Of a DNA stretch of 14,291 nucleotides, positions 1 to 6,542 are shown piece by piece. The DNA lies in assembly GCA_030054235.1 (NCBI GenBank), contig JASGCG010000012.1, positions 1-14,291 on the forward strand, written 5' to 3'. The position numbers and the translations under genes are program-made. Every line of letters starts with the position of its first letter. Positions within the stretch are counted from its first letter, which is position 1. The notes under the pieces were generated by a model that searched no databases, was not told where the DNA came from, and saw only the letters and a list, made by a program, of their open reading frames with translations. The DNA comes from Bacteroidia bacterium. GTDB taxonomy: Bacteria > Planctomycetota > Phycisphaerae > Phycisphaerales > SM1A02.

Positions 1-55
1 CTGCCATCGGGACGACGGCCGTTCCGATGCCGGGCGGGGCGGTTGTCCAGCGGGA

Positions 56-1036
56 TCAGCCAGCGGCCGTCGCCGCTTCCACGGCGACGAGCGTGGCGCA
101 ACGGGCATTGTCAAGAAGCAAGGCGATGTTGGCATCGAGCGATTGCCCGTTGGTGCGCTCCGCGACCTGGGCGAGCAACCACGGCGTGACCAGGTTGCCA
201 TCGATGCCGGACGCGATGGCCTGGGCCGCAAGCTCATCCGCCATGGCTGAGGAGCCACCATGATCGAGCACGTGCGCGGCAGGGCAGGGATTGGCAAGCA
301 CCACGCCGACGGTCGGCAGCAGCGACCAGTGCGCCTGGCACGCTCGCGCCGCATCGCGCGGCGTGGACACCGTGGCATGCAGGGGCAACGTGCCTGCACC
401 ATCGGTGAACTCGGGGAAGGTCTGCGTCGCAAGGCCGATCACCGGAACCCCGAGGGTTTCCAGCGCTTCCAGCGTGGCCTTGAGATCGAGGATGCTCTTC
501 GCTCCGCTCGAGACCACGCAGGTGGGCGTGCGTGCGAGGGCACCGAGGTCGGCGCTGATGTCGAGCGTCTTCGAGAAGCCGCGGTGCACCCCGCCGAGCC
601 CGCCCGTCGCGAAGTGCCTGATCCCTGCGAGGCCGCACGCCACGAGCGTGGCGCTCACGGTGGTTCCTGCGCAGTGCCGTGCCGCGCACAGCGGCCCGAG
701 GTCGCGCACGCTCGCCTTGCGAGCATCGCCATCGGTGGCGAGTCGCTCGAGATCACCGCGCGTGCAGCCGACCTTGAGCACGCCATCGACGACGGCCACG
801 GTCGCTGGCACGCCTCCGTTGGACCGGACTGCGCGCTCCATCGCCAAGCTCAGCGACAGGTTGAGTGGCACGCCAACGGCAAAGTCTGGATGATCGGCGA
901 CCACAGGTGGGATCGTCGCTGCGGGTTCTCGGGGCAGGCCATGCGTGAGCACGGCCGTTTCGAGCGCCACGACCGAGCTCCCGTGCGCGAGCGCGTCGCG
1001 GACCTCATCGGCGATCAGGAGCGGCCGTCCAGCCAT
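56..1036 (-). CDS. psuG: Pseudouridine-5'-phosphate glycosidase PsuG
   Basis: This 326-residue protein should cleave pseudouridine 5'-phosphate to uracil and ribose 5-phosphate in the cytoplasm, the second step of pseudouridine salvage. Family signatures are clear: VALETAV near residue 23, ATGGLGGVHRG (143-153), DISADL (159-164) and GAKSILDL (178-185). By alignment from memory to the E. coli enzyme, the catalytic or metal residues Glu31, Lys93, Asp149 and Lys166 correspond to E26, K107, D163 and K180. The first interval is about 19 residues longer than in E. coli, because of an insertion around residues 39-60 containing PVVADHPDFAVGVP; the later spacing is identical. The ATG lies 3 nt after the helicase stop codon without an obvious Shine-Dalgarno, so translation is probably coupled to the helicase. 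No psuK kinase is seen; it could lie beyond the left edge. Family call is secure. Confidence 0.95.
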   Translation of the reverse strand: MAGRPLLIADEVRDALAHGSSVVALETAVLTHGLPREPAATIPPVVADHPDFAVGVPLNLSLSLAMERAVRSNGGVPATVAVVDGVLKVGCTRGDLERLATDGDARKASVRDLGPLCAARHCAGTTVSATLVACGLAGIRHFATGGLGGVHRGFSKTLDISADLGALARTPTCVVSSGAKSILDLKATLEALETLGVPVIGLATQTFPEFTDGAGTLPLHATVSTPRDAARACQAHWSLLPTVGVVLANPCPAAHVLDHGGSSAMADELAAQAIASGIDGNLVTPWLLAQVAERTNGQSLDANIALLLDNARCATLVAVEAATAAG

Positions 1037-1039
1037 CGC

Positions 1040-2383
1040 TCAGCGTCGACGCGTGGCGAGACGGCCGCCGAGTCGCTTGGGGGGCGGGAGCATCGGCACG
1101 ACACCACCGGGGAACTTGGCTTCGTCGGCCGGGTCGACCTTCGTGGTGGCGAGGAGGTCGCGTGACTTCGACTCAGCCGAGGCCGCCTTGCGCTGGGCCT
1201 CTTCCGCTCGCCTGGCGACCACGGCCTGCGGGATCGGGCCTGGCGTGAAGTCGCTGTACTCCAAGCGCGGGATCTCGATGTTGGCCAGTCGCTCGACGCC
1301 CGTGAGGAGGTCGCCCTGGTCGGGGCAGACGAACATCCACGCCACGCCGTTGCGACCGGCGCGGGCGGTGCGGCCGATGCGGTGGATGTAGACCTCGGGG
1401 TCCTCGGGGACGTCGTAGTTCACCACGTGCGTGATGTCATCGACGTCAAGGCCGCGAGCCGCCAGGTCGCTGGCCACCAGCACGCTGAGCTTGCCGTCGC
1501 GCAGCCGATCCATGACCTTGTCGCGCTTGCGCTGGTACATGTCGCCGTGCATCGCGTGGGCATCGATGCCCTTGTCGTTCAGGAAGAGCGTGACGTCGTC
1601 GACGGCCTTCTTGGTGCGGCAGAACACGACGGTCAGGCCCGGCTCCTCGCGGCGCAGCAGGTGCAGCAGCAGTCGGCGCTTGTCCCACGGTTCCACGCTG
1701 AGGTAGCTCTGCGCGACTTGCTGCACCGTGAGGCTCTTGGCGACCGTCACGATCTTCTCGGGGTTGCGCATGTAGCTGCGCGCGAGCTTCTCGATCTCGT
1801 CGCTGATGGTGGCCGACACGAACACCGTCTGCGGGTGGTTGCGCATGCCGCCGAGGATCTTGCGGATGTCCTCGCGGAAGCCGATGTCCAGCATGCGGTC
1901 GACTTCGTCCAGCACGGCGTAGCGGACGTGGTCGTAGGTGATCAGCCGCCGCTCGCGCATGTCCATGATGCGGCCTGGCGTGCCGACGATGATCTCGGGG
2001 TTGCCCTCGAGGAGGGGGATCTGCTGGCGGATGGGCTGGCCGCCGTAGATGGGCACGGCCTTCAGCCCCGTCCGGCCGCCGAGTTCATGGAACTCCTTGG
2101 CGACCTGGATCGCCAGTTCACGCGTGGGCACGAGGATGAGCGCCGCGAACGCATCGCCGGGCTTGAGCATCTGCAGGGCAGGCAGCGCGAACGACGCTGT
2201 CTTGCCGGTGCCGGTCTTGGCCTGGCCAAGGCAGTCCTTGCCGGAGAGCGCGATCGGGATGAGCTTCGACTGGATGAAGGTCGGGTGCTTGAAGCCGAGG
2301 CGGTCGAGGTCGGCCAGGATGCTCTCGTTCAGCCCCAGGTCGGCAAAGGTGGTCTGCGTGTCGAAGATCTCGCTCTTGTCCAA
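1040..2383 (-). CDS. DEAD-box-family ATP-dependent RNA helicase (DEVD variant)
   Basis: A 447-residue superfamily 2 RNA helicase, expected to unwind or remodel RNA duplexes with ATP in ribosome assembly or mRNA turnover. Motifs appear in order: Q motif (F13 to Q38), motif I AKTGTGKT (55-62), Ia PTRELA, Ib TPGR, motif II at 159-162, III SAT, IV VFCRTK, V ARGLDVDD, and VI HRIGRTARAG. Motif II reads DEVD instead of DEAD, with the catalytic Asp and Glu kept. The C-terminal 90 residues are charged and then basic (LGGRLATRRR), without a recognisable extra RNA-binding domain. The start codon is TTG, chosen because it is preceded after 4 nt by AAGAAGG and because the Q-motif Phe sits at the usual distance from it. 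It is the first gene of a two-gene unit with psuG and is divergent from alr. Which helicase subfamily (RhlE-like or other) is not certain. Confidence 0.95.
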   Translation of the reverse strand: MDKSEIFDTQTTFADLGLNESILADLDRLGFKHPTFIQSKLIPIALSGKDCLGQAKTGTGKTASFALPALQMLKPGDAFAALILVPTRELAIQVAKEFHELGGRTGLKAVPIYGGQPIRQQIPLLEGNPEIIVGTPGRIMDMRERRLITYDHVRYAVLDEVDRMLDIGFREDIRKILGGMRNHPQTVFVSATISDEIEKLARSYMRNPEKIVTVAKSLTVQQVAQSYLSVEPWDKRRLLLHLLRREEPGLTVVFCRTKKAVDDVTLFLNDKGIDAHAMHGDMYQRKRDKVMDRLRDGKLSVLVASDLAARGLDVDDITHVVNYDVPEDPEVYIHRIGRTARAGRNGVAWMFVCPDQGDLLTGVERLANIEIPRLEYSDFTPGPIPQAVVARRAEEAQRKAASAESKSRDLLATTKVDPADEAKFPGGVVPMLPPPKRLGGRLATRRR

Positions 2384-2387
2384 TGTG

Positions 2388-2394
2388 CCTTCTT
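2388..2394 (-). promoter_or_regulatory. Shine-Dalgarno for the helicase TTG start
   Basis: Read on the minus strand this is AAGAAGG, 4 nt upstream of a TTG. No ATG or GTG lies in a comparable position, so this site decides the start. It also shows that this genome uses anti-Shine-Dalgarno pairing for some genes, in contrast to the apparently leaderless genes elsewhere in the window. Confidence 0.75.
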
Positions 2395-2419
2395 TCGGTG
2401 CGCGTGTGCGCAGCCCCGT

Positions 2420-2426
2420 GATACTA
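2420..2426. promoter_or_regulatory. Overlapping divergent -10 elements, helicase/alr
   Basis: The 7-mer GATACTA in the 71-bp divergent spacer contains GATACT on the plus strand (2420-2425, 4 of 6 matches to TATAAT) and TAGTAT on the minus strand (2421-2426, also 4 of 6). Start sites 7 nt beyond each hexamer would be near 2432 for alr and 2414 for the helicase, 18 bp apart, leaving short leaders that hold each gene's Shine-Dalgarno. No convincing -35 was found on either side. The assignment rests on -10 matches and position only. Confidence 0.4.
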
Positions 2427-2454
2427 ATGCACGGACGGCGCAGGGACGCGCACC

Positions 2455-3699
2455 ATGGACTCCACCAGCACGATCACCATCGATCTTCGAGCCATCGGGC
2501 GCAACGTGCGTCGCTTGCGAGCCCTGATCGGCCCTGACCGGGCCATGTGCACGGTGCTCAAGGCCGATGCATACGGACTCGGCGCCAGCCGGATCTGGCC
2601 GGCCATGGTCGAGCACGATGTCGACATGCTTGCGGTCTACAGCCTTCCGCAGGCCAATGCCTTGGCCGACGCCGGGTGCACGGCACCGATCCTCGTCCTC
2701 ATGCCCGTGCATCGGCTCGATGCCGACGACGCGGCACGCCCGCAGTTCATCGCTGGCCAGGTGCACCTCACGATCCACGATGCCGACCAGGCGCGGGCGC
2801 TCATCGGCTCGATCCGGGAGTCGGGGCTTCGAATGCGCGTGCCGGTGCACATCGAGCTCGATACGGGCATGACCCGCGGCGGCGCTCGCCCGGCCGAGGC
2901 GCAGGACCTGGCGCGCCTGGTGCATGCAAGCCGGGAACTCGAGCTCGCGGGCGTGTTCACGCACCTCGTGGCCAGCGGCAGCGCCGGCGCCACCGACGCG
3001 CAGATGAGCTGCCTCGATGAATGGATGGCGCGCTGCTCGACATGGTTGCCTCGAGGGCTGCTGGTGCATCTGGCCAGCAGCCATGCCACCGTTCGCGATC
3101 CGTCATCGCACCGCGGCATGATCCGCGTGGGGCTCGCGTGGACCGGCCTCGTCGATGACGAGTGGGGTGCGTTTGCGAAGGATGACGGGCTCGAGTCGGT
3201 CGTCCGTTGGACGACGAGCGTCGTGCAGGCCAAGCGTGTTCCTGCAGGAACGCCCGTGGGCTACGGCAGCACATGGTGCTCGGCGCGCGACACGGTGATT
3301 GCGCTGCTTCCCGTGGGCTACGCCGATGGCTATCCATCGCCGCAGCCCGGGATGCAGCAGGCCGTCCGCATCCATGCGCGAGGCGCATGGCACACGGTTC
3401 CAGTGGTCGGATCCGTGAACATGGATCAACTCACCGTCGATGCAGGGTCCATCGTGGGCAGCTGGGGTGCTCCCCAGGAACTCTACGGCGCTCCGGTCGA
3501 ACTGCTCGGCACGGACCGCAGCCAGGTCACCCATCCGCTTGAGGTGGCGCGGGTGGCGGGCAGGAAACCCTATGAAATCCTGTGTGGATTGAGTGCCCGC
3601 CTGCCGCGCGTGCACGAGCGCGCGCTGGAGATCGATCGCTCGATGCGGTCGGCGTCGGTGCCGCGCTCGGCGGCGGCATCACCGAACGCAGGGGAGTGA
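2455..3699 (+). CDS. alr: Alanine racemase (PLP-dependent)
   Basis: Interconverts L- and D-alanine, supplying D-Ala for peptidoglycan. The 414-residue protein has the fold type III PLP signature VLKADAYGLG with the Schiff-base lysine at K36, the PLP-contacting Arg in MIRVGLAWTG (R224), the second catalytic base in PVGYGSTW (Y270), and the GSVNMDQ active-site segment. The ending KPYEILCGLSARLPRVH is the usual Alr C-terminus. It is followed by about 25 residues of Ser/Ala/Arg-rich tail, which makes it slightly longer than most family members (360-390). The ATG is preceded by AGGGA (2442-2446) at 8 nt. The next gene starts 6 nt after the stop, so the two are probably co-transcribed. This is the only alr in the window. 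Confidence 0.96.
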   Translation: MDSTSTITIDLRAIGRNVRRLRALIGPDRAMCTVLKADAYGLGASRIWPAMVEHDVDMLAVYSLPQANALADAGCTAPILVLMPVHRLDADDAARPQFIAGQVHLTIHDADQARALIGSIRESGLRMRVPVHIELDTGMTRGGARPAEAQDLARLVHASRELELAGVFTHLVASGSAGATDAQMSCLDEWMARCSTWLPRGLLVHLASSHATVRDPSSHRGMIRVGLAWTGLVDDEWGAFAKDDGLESVVRWTTSVVQAKRVPAGTPVGYGSTWCSARDTVIALLPVGYADGYPSPQPGMQQAVRIHARGAWHTVPVVGSVNMDQLTVDAGSIVGSWGAPQELYGAPVELLGTDRSQVTHPLEVARVAGRKPYEILCGLSARLPRVHERALEIDRSMRSASVPRSAAASPNAGE

Positions 3700-3705
3700 A
3701 CGGCG

Positions 3706-5322
3706 ATGGCTGCCGCGGTGGCCTACCTCACGCAAGCCATGGCCGACTTGGCGCGGCAGCTCGCGTTTGCGCCAGTCCCGGCCGCGCGCAAGCACGTGGC
3801 GAACGCGTTGGCCCTCGTCGGCGAGATCGATCCCGACCAGTCGTACCCGATGGGCTTCGTGGCGTTCCGCATCACGGGATTCCGGGTCGATCGTGGATTG
3901 GATGATCTCGTGCCGGGTGCTTCCATCCGAACGGATCTGTGCACCTTCGTGCTCGAGGTGAGCCGCCGCGCGCCGATCGTGCCTGATCGGTCGACCGGCG
4001 AGGTCGTGACGATCGCCGAGCTCGCCGAGCGCTGGTCGGTCAGCGAGCGCACGCTGCGCAGGTGGCGTCGGTTCGGCCTCGCGCTCGAGTGGTTCGAACG
4101 CGATGGTGCCGAGCCGGTCCTTGGCGTTCGCGAGTCGATTGCCAGTGGCGTGCAGGTGCATCAGGCGCGCATCGTGGCCCGCGCTGGCAAGTTCCGGCGC
4201 CTCGCACCGGCCGAGCGGCGCAAGGTGATCGAGGCGGTCGCGCGCGAAGTGCCGCGGGCCGCGTCCCTTGCACAGGCGCAGCGGAGCGTGGCCGCTGCGC
4301 ATGGCATCACGGCCGAGGCCGTCCGCCTGATCTGGCAGGCCAGCGGCGCGTCGGCGGAGCGGGCAACGCGGCCGGATGGCTGGTTTGCCCGGTGTGCGGC
4401 GCGCGGCATTCCGCTGCCGAGCATCGCTCAGGCCGCCGGGCTGAGCACGGCGCACACGGCACGGCGCATCGTCGCTGATCGTGCTGCCCGCTTGGCGCAA
4501 ACGCTCCCGCACGTTCCTGCGCTGCCGACCTTCGTGCATGCCGAGGCATCGAGCGTGCTCCTGGGCGCACCTTGGCTCGGACACGGGCTGGTGCATCGGG
4601 CCCCTCATGATGCTGCAGCAGCGTGCGGCACGAAGCACGAGGCCAACGGCCGTGACTTCACGGCGCTCGCCGCGTTGCGGTTCCTGCTCTGGCGTGCACG
4701 CGCGGGCGTGGTCGGCCCGACTCGGCCGGGGACCGTGGATCGTGCTGAAGTCGATGCGCGATGGGCCGCGATGCTGCTGCGGACCTTGGTGTCGTGGCAC
4801 ACACCCGGTGTCCTTCAACGACTTGCCGCCATGATGGAAGCCCCGGTGATGCAGCTTCCGGCAGATCCGCTGCGCAGGGCCGTTGAGCTGGCACAGGGCT
4901 GCATCATTCACGCTGCGTTCCAGATCGATCTCTCGACGGTTGCGCCGCATCGCCTTCGCATCGATCGTGTCGCACAGCTGGCGTTCGAACAGCAGCTCGT
5001 GCGCCAGCCGAACCTGCATGCACAGGGGCGCGCACCTGCCATGCATCCACAGCCGGTCGTGCTGGGCGACGCCGTCCTGCGCGCGTGCCCATGGATCGAG
5101 GCCGTCGCTCCGGGATGCGGCCAGCACGCCGGTGCGCTGCTGCTTGGGGGAACGGCCTTCGAACTGCTCGCTACGGTGCATGGCTGGCGCGGCGATCGAC
5201 CTCGATCCATCGACGAGATGGCTGCGGATCATGGGGCGACGCGCAACGCCATGCACGTTCGCGTGTCAGAAGCCGCCGACGCCGCGCGTCGCGCGTGGCG
5301 AGCGTCGCTTGCGGCACGCTGA
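3706..5322 (+). CDS. Degenerate sigma-70-like multi-HTH protein
   Basis: A 538-residue predicted DNA-binding protein. Four helix-turn-helix-like segments are visible: TIAELAERWSVSERTLRRWRR (from 102), SLAQAQRSVAAAHGITAEAVR (from 187), PLPSIAQAAGLSTAHTARRI (from 236) and a C-terminal one (501-538) with SIDEMAADHGATRNAMHVRV. The last resembles sigma-70 region 4 preceded by the usual LRFGLDG-type segment (here VHGWRGDRPR). The order, RWRR..GL followed by HQARIVARAGKFRRLAPAER, matches the long N-terminal HTH extension I recall from planctomycete sigma-70-like proteins. I cannot recognise region 2 motifs (-10 recognition, core clamp), and region 4 lacks the VRQIE-type helix, so it may not work as a sigma factor. 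AGGGGAG lies upstream of the ATG at 3706. It follows alr by 6 nt. Possible roles are a divergent sigma, a competitor for core polymerase, or a plain transcription regulator. The sigma relation is inference. Confidence 0.6.
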   Translation: MAAAVAYLTQAMADLARQLAFAPVPAARKHVANALALVGEIDPDQSYPMGFVAFRITGFRVDRGLDDLVPGASIRTDLCTFVLEVSRRAPIVPDRSTGEVVTIAELAERWSVSERTLRRWRRFGLALEWFERDGAEPVLGVRESIASGVQVHQARIVARAGKFRRLAPAERRKVIEAVAREVPRAASLAQAQRSVAAAHGITAEAVRLIWQASGASAERATRPDGWFARCAARGIPLPSIAQAAGLSTAHTARRIVADRAARLAQTLPHVPALPTFVHAEASSVLLGAPWLGHGLVHRAPHDAAAACGTKHEANGRDFTALAALRFLLWRARAGVVGPTRPGTVDRAEVDARWAAMLLRTLVSWHTPGVLQRLAAMMEAPVMQLPADPLRRAVELAQGCIIHAAFQIDLSTVAPHRLRIDRVAQLAFEQQLVRQPNLHAQGRAPAMHPQPVVLGDAVLRACPWIEAVAPGCGQHAGALLLGGTAFELLATVHGWRGDRPRSIDEMAADHGATRNAMHVRVSEAADAARRAWRASLAAR

Positions 5323-5350
5323 CCGGCAACGGATGACGGGAGCAAAACGC

Positions 5351-5378
5351 ACAACGCCGCCCGAGCGGGCGGCGTCGT
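5351..5378. terminator. GC hairpin between convergent genes (bidirectional terminator)
   Basis: Arms ACGCCGCCC (5354-5362) and GGGCGGCGT (5367-5375) pair perfectly over 9 bp with loop GAGC, extending by two more pairs past one mismatch. It sits in the 96-bp gap between the sigma-like gene and rpsI. On the minus strand it is followed by TTGTGCGTTTTGC, a moderately T-rich tail, and on the plus strand by no T run. It is therefore a better intrinsic terminator for rplM-rpsI than for alr and the sigma-like gene. Confidence 0.65.
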
Positions 5379-5418
5379 GGAAGGTTCGGTGGTCCCCGCC
5401 GGGAAGCGGGACGCCGGA

Positions 5419-5862
5419 TCAGCGCTTCGAGAACTGGAAGCGACGGCGGGCGCCCGACTGGCCGGGCTTCTTGCGTTCGACTTCGCGCGCATCGCGGGTC
5501 AGGAACCCGTGCTCACGGAGCATGCTCTCGAGGTTGGCGTCGTAGCAGAGCAGGGCGCGGCCAAGGCCCATGATCACGGCGCCGGCCTGGCCGGTGAAGC
5601 CACCGCCGGAGCAGGTGACGCGCACGTTGATCTTGCCCTTCTGGGCGGTCTTGTCGAGGACGTTCAGGATCGCCTTGCGATCACGATCCTCGACAAAGAA
5701 CTCTTCCATGGGGCGCTCGTTCACCATGAACTCGCCGTTGCCGGCCTTCACGCGAACGCGTGCGACGGCGGTCTTGCGGCGGCCAGTGCCCCAGTACCAG
5801 CCCTGCGCATCAGCGCTGCGGGTGGCGTAGGCCTTCTTCGGGGCGATCGTTTCGGTGGTCAT
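5419..5862 (-). CDS. rpsI: 30S ribosomal protein uS9
   Basis: A 147-residue small-subunit protein whose C-terminal tail reaches towards the P-site tRNA. Recognised by GTGRRKTAVARV (25-36), NERPMEEFF, VTCSGGGFTGQAGA, GLGRALL and the hallmark ARRRFQFSKR ending with the terminal KR intact. The N-terminus has about 20 residues more than a minimal uS9 (TETIAPKKAYATRSADAQGW), as is common in several phyla. It lies 51 nt downstream of rplM in the conserved rplM-rpsI pair, with GAAGAAG just before the ATG. It ends before the hairpin at 5351-5378. Confidence 0.97.
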   Translation of the reverse strand: MTTETIAPKKAYATRSADAQGWYWGTGRRKTAVARVRVKAGNGEFMVNERPMEEFFVEDRDRKAILNVLDKTAQKGKINVRVTCSGGGFTGQAGAVIMGLGRALLCYDANLESMLREHGFLTRDAREVERKKPGQSGARRRFQFSKR

Positions 5863-5913
5863 GCTTCTTCAGTCCTTCGTTGGTCGTCTGTGCGTTGGTC
5901 GTTCGGGTCCGGT

Positions 5914-6345
5914 TCAGCGTGCCGCGACGGGCTGCTGGGCCTGGTGGGTGTGCTCGGCGCCGGCGAAGACGCGGAGGTTGCGCTGGATGCGACGGCCAAG
6001 GCGGCCGCGCGGCAGCATGCGGATGACGGCTTCCGTCACCATGCGCGACGGGTCGTTTTCCTGCAGGTCGGCATAGGTGCGGACCTTGAGGCCACCCGGG
6101 TAGCCGCTCCACTTGCGGAGGGTCTTCTGGTCGGCCTTCTTGCCCGTGAGCACGACCTTCGATGCGTTGGTGATGATCACGCAATCGCCGCAGAGGACGT
6201 TGGGCGTGTACTCGGGCTTGTGCTTGCCCATGAGCATGGTGGCGACTTCGGTGGCGAGGCGACCGAGGACCTTGCCATCGGCGTCGATGTGACGCCACGT
6301 GGCGGGAACTTGGCCGGGCTTCGCGTGGTAGGTCTGGCGGGGCAT
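5914..6345 (-). CDS. rplM: 50S ribosomal protein uL13
   Basis: A 143-residue early-assembly large-subunit protein. Seen: HIDADGKVLGRLATEVATML, LMGKHKPEYTPN, CGDCVIITNASKVVLTGKK, YPGGLKVRTY and MLPRGRLGRRIQRNLRVFAG, the standard uL13 sequence. The ATG at 6345 (MPRQTYHAKPG) is the family start. The frame stays open upstream to a TTG at 6444, but that codon coincides with the -35 box of the promoter, so the longer form is rejected. Only a weak Shine-Dalgarno is present upstream. First gene of the rplM-rpsI operon. Confidence 0.96.
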   Translation of the reverse strand: MPRQTYHAKPGQVPATWRHIDADGKVLGRLATEVATMLMGKHKPEYTPNVLCGDCVIITNASKVVLTGKKADQKTLRKWSGYPGGLKVRTYADLQENDPSRMVTEAVIRMLPRGRLGRRIQRNLRVFAGAEHTHQAQQPVAAR

Positions 6346-6416
6346 GATGAGGCTCGTTTCCTTGATCCATCCGCGGCTCGAAGCGCACCCAGCGCTCGGG
6401 CAGTGGAGGATCGAGG

Positions 6417-6444
6417 AGGATACAGAAATCGTTCGTGCCGTCAA
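6417..6444 (-). promoter_or_regulatory. sigma-70 promoter of rplM-rpsI
   Basis: On the minus strand TTGACG (6444-6439), a 16-nt spacer, then TATCCT (6422-6417): 5 of 6 and 4 of 6 matches to consensus. Predicted start near 6410 leaves a leader of about 65 nt before rplM. A small stem (AGCGC with GCGCT, 5-nt loop) can form in that leader. This is the best consensus promoter in the window. Confidence 0.75.
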
Positions 6445-6507
6445 GGGAGAAGTGCGTTGGTTATGGGCGCGGACAAGCCGGATGGCGAGCTTGGCGCCGT
6501 CGTGATG

Positions 6508-6535
6508 TTGTCAAACATGACCAGAAGACAACAAT
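6508..6535 (+). promoter_or_regulatory. Promoter of the CPBP protease gene, leaderless geometry
   Basis: TTGTCA (6508-6513), a 16-nt spacer, then AACAAT (6530-6535; 4 of 6 to TATAAT). Exactly 7 nt separate the hexamer from an ATG at 6543, so the transcript would begin at or next to the start codon. The region also has the inverted repeat TTGTC (6508-6512)/GACAA (6527-6531), which could be a repressor site over the promoter. Confidence 0.5.
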
Positions 6536-6542
6536 CCGTACG

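Noticed and set aside
1..55. Possible start of another minus-strand gene (ATG at 7-5)
   Set aside because: Only seven bases remain and no Shine-Dalgarno is seen; nothing can be claimed, though psuK would be plausible there.
1382..2527. A 381-codon plus-strand frame
   Set aside because: Antisense to the helicase and running into alr in the wrong frame; low-complexity His/Asp/Val composition typical of an antisense read.
3679..5256. A 525-codon open frame on the minus strand
   Set aside because: Antisense to the sigma-like gene; the plus-strand frame has HTH motifs, an operon position and a Shine-Dalgarno, and this one has no recognisable motif.
6346..6444. A 33-residue N-terminal extension of uL13 from TTG at 6444
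   Set aside because: The codon is the -35 box of a good promoter, and the conserved protein begins at 6345.
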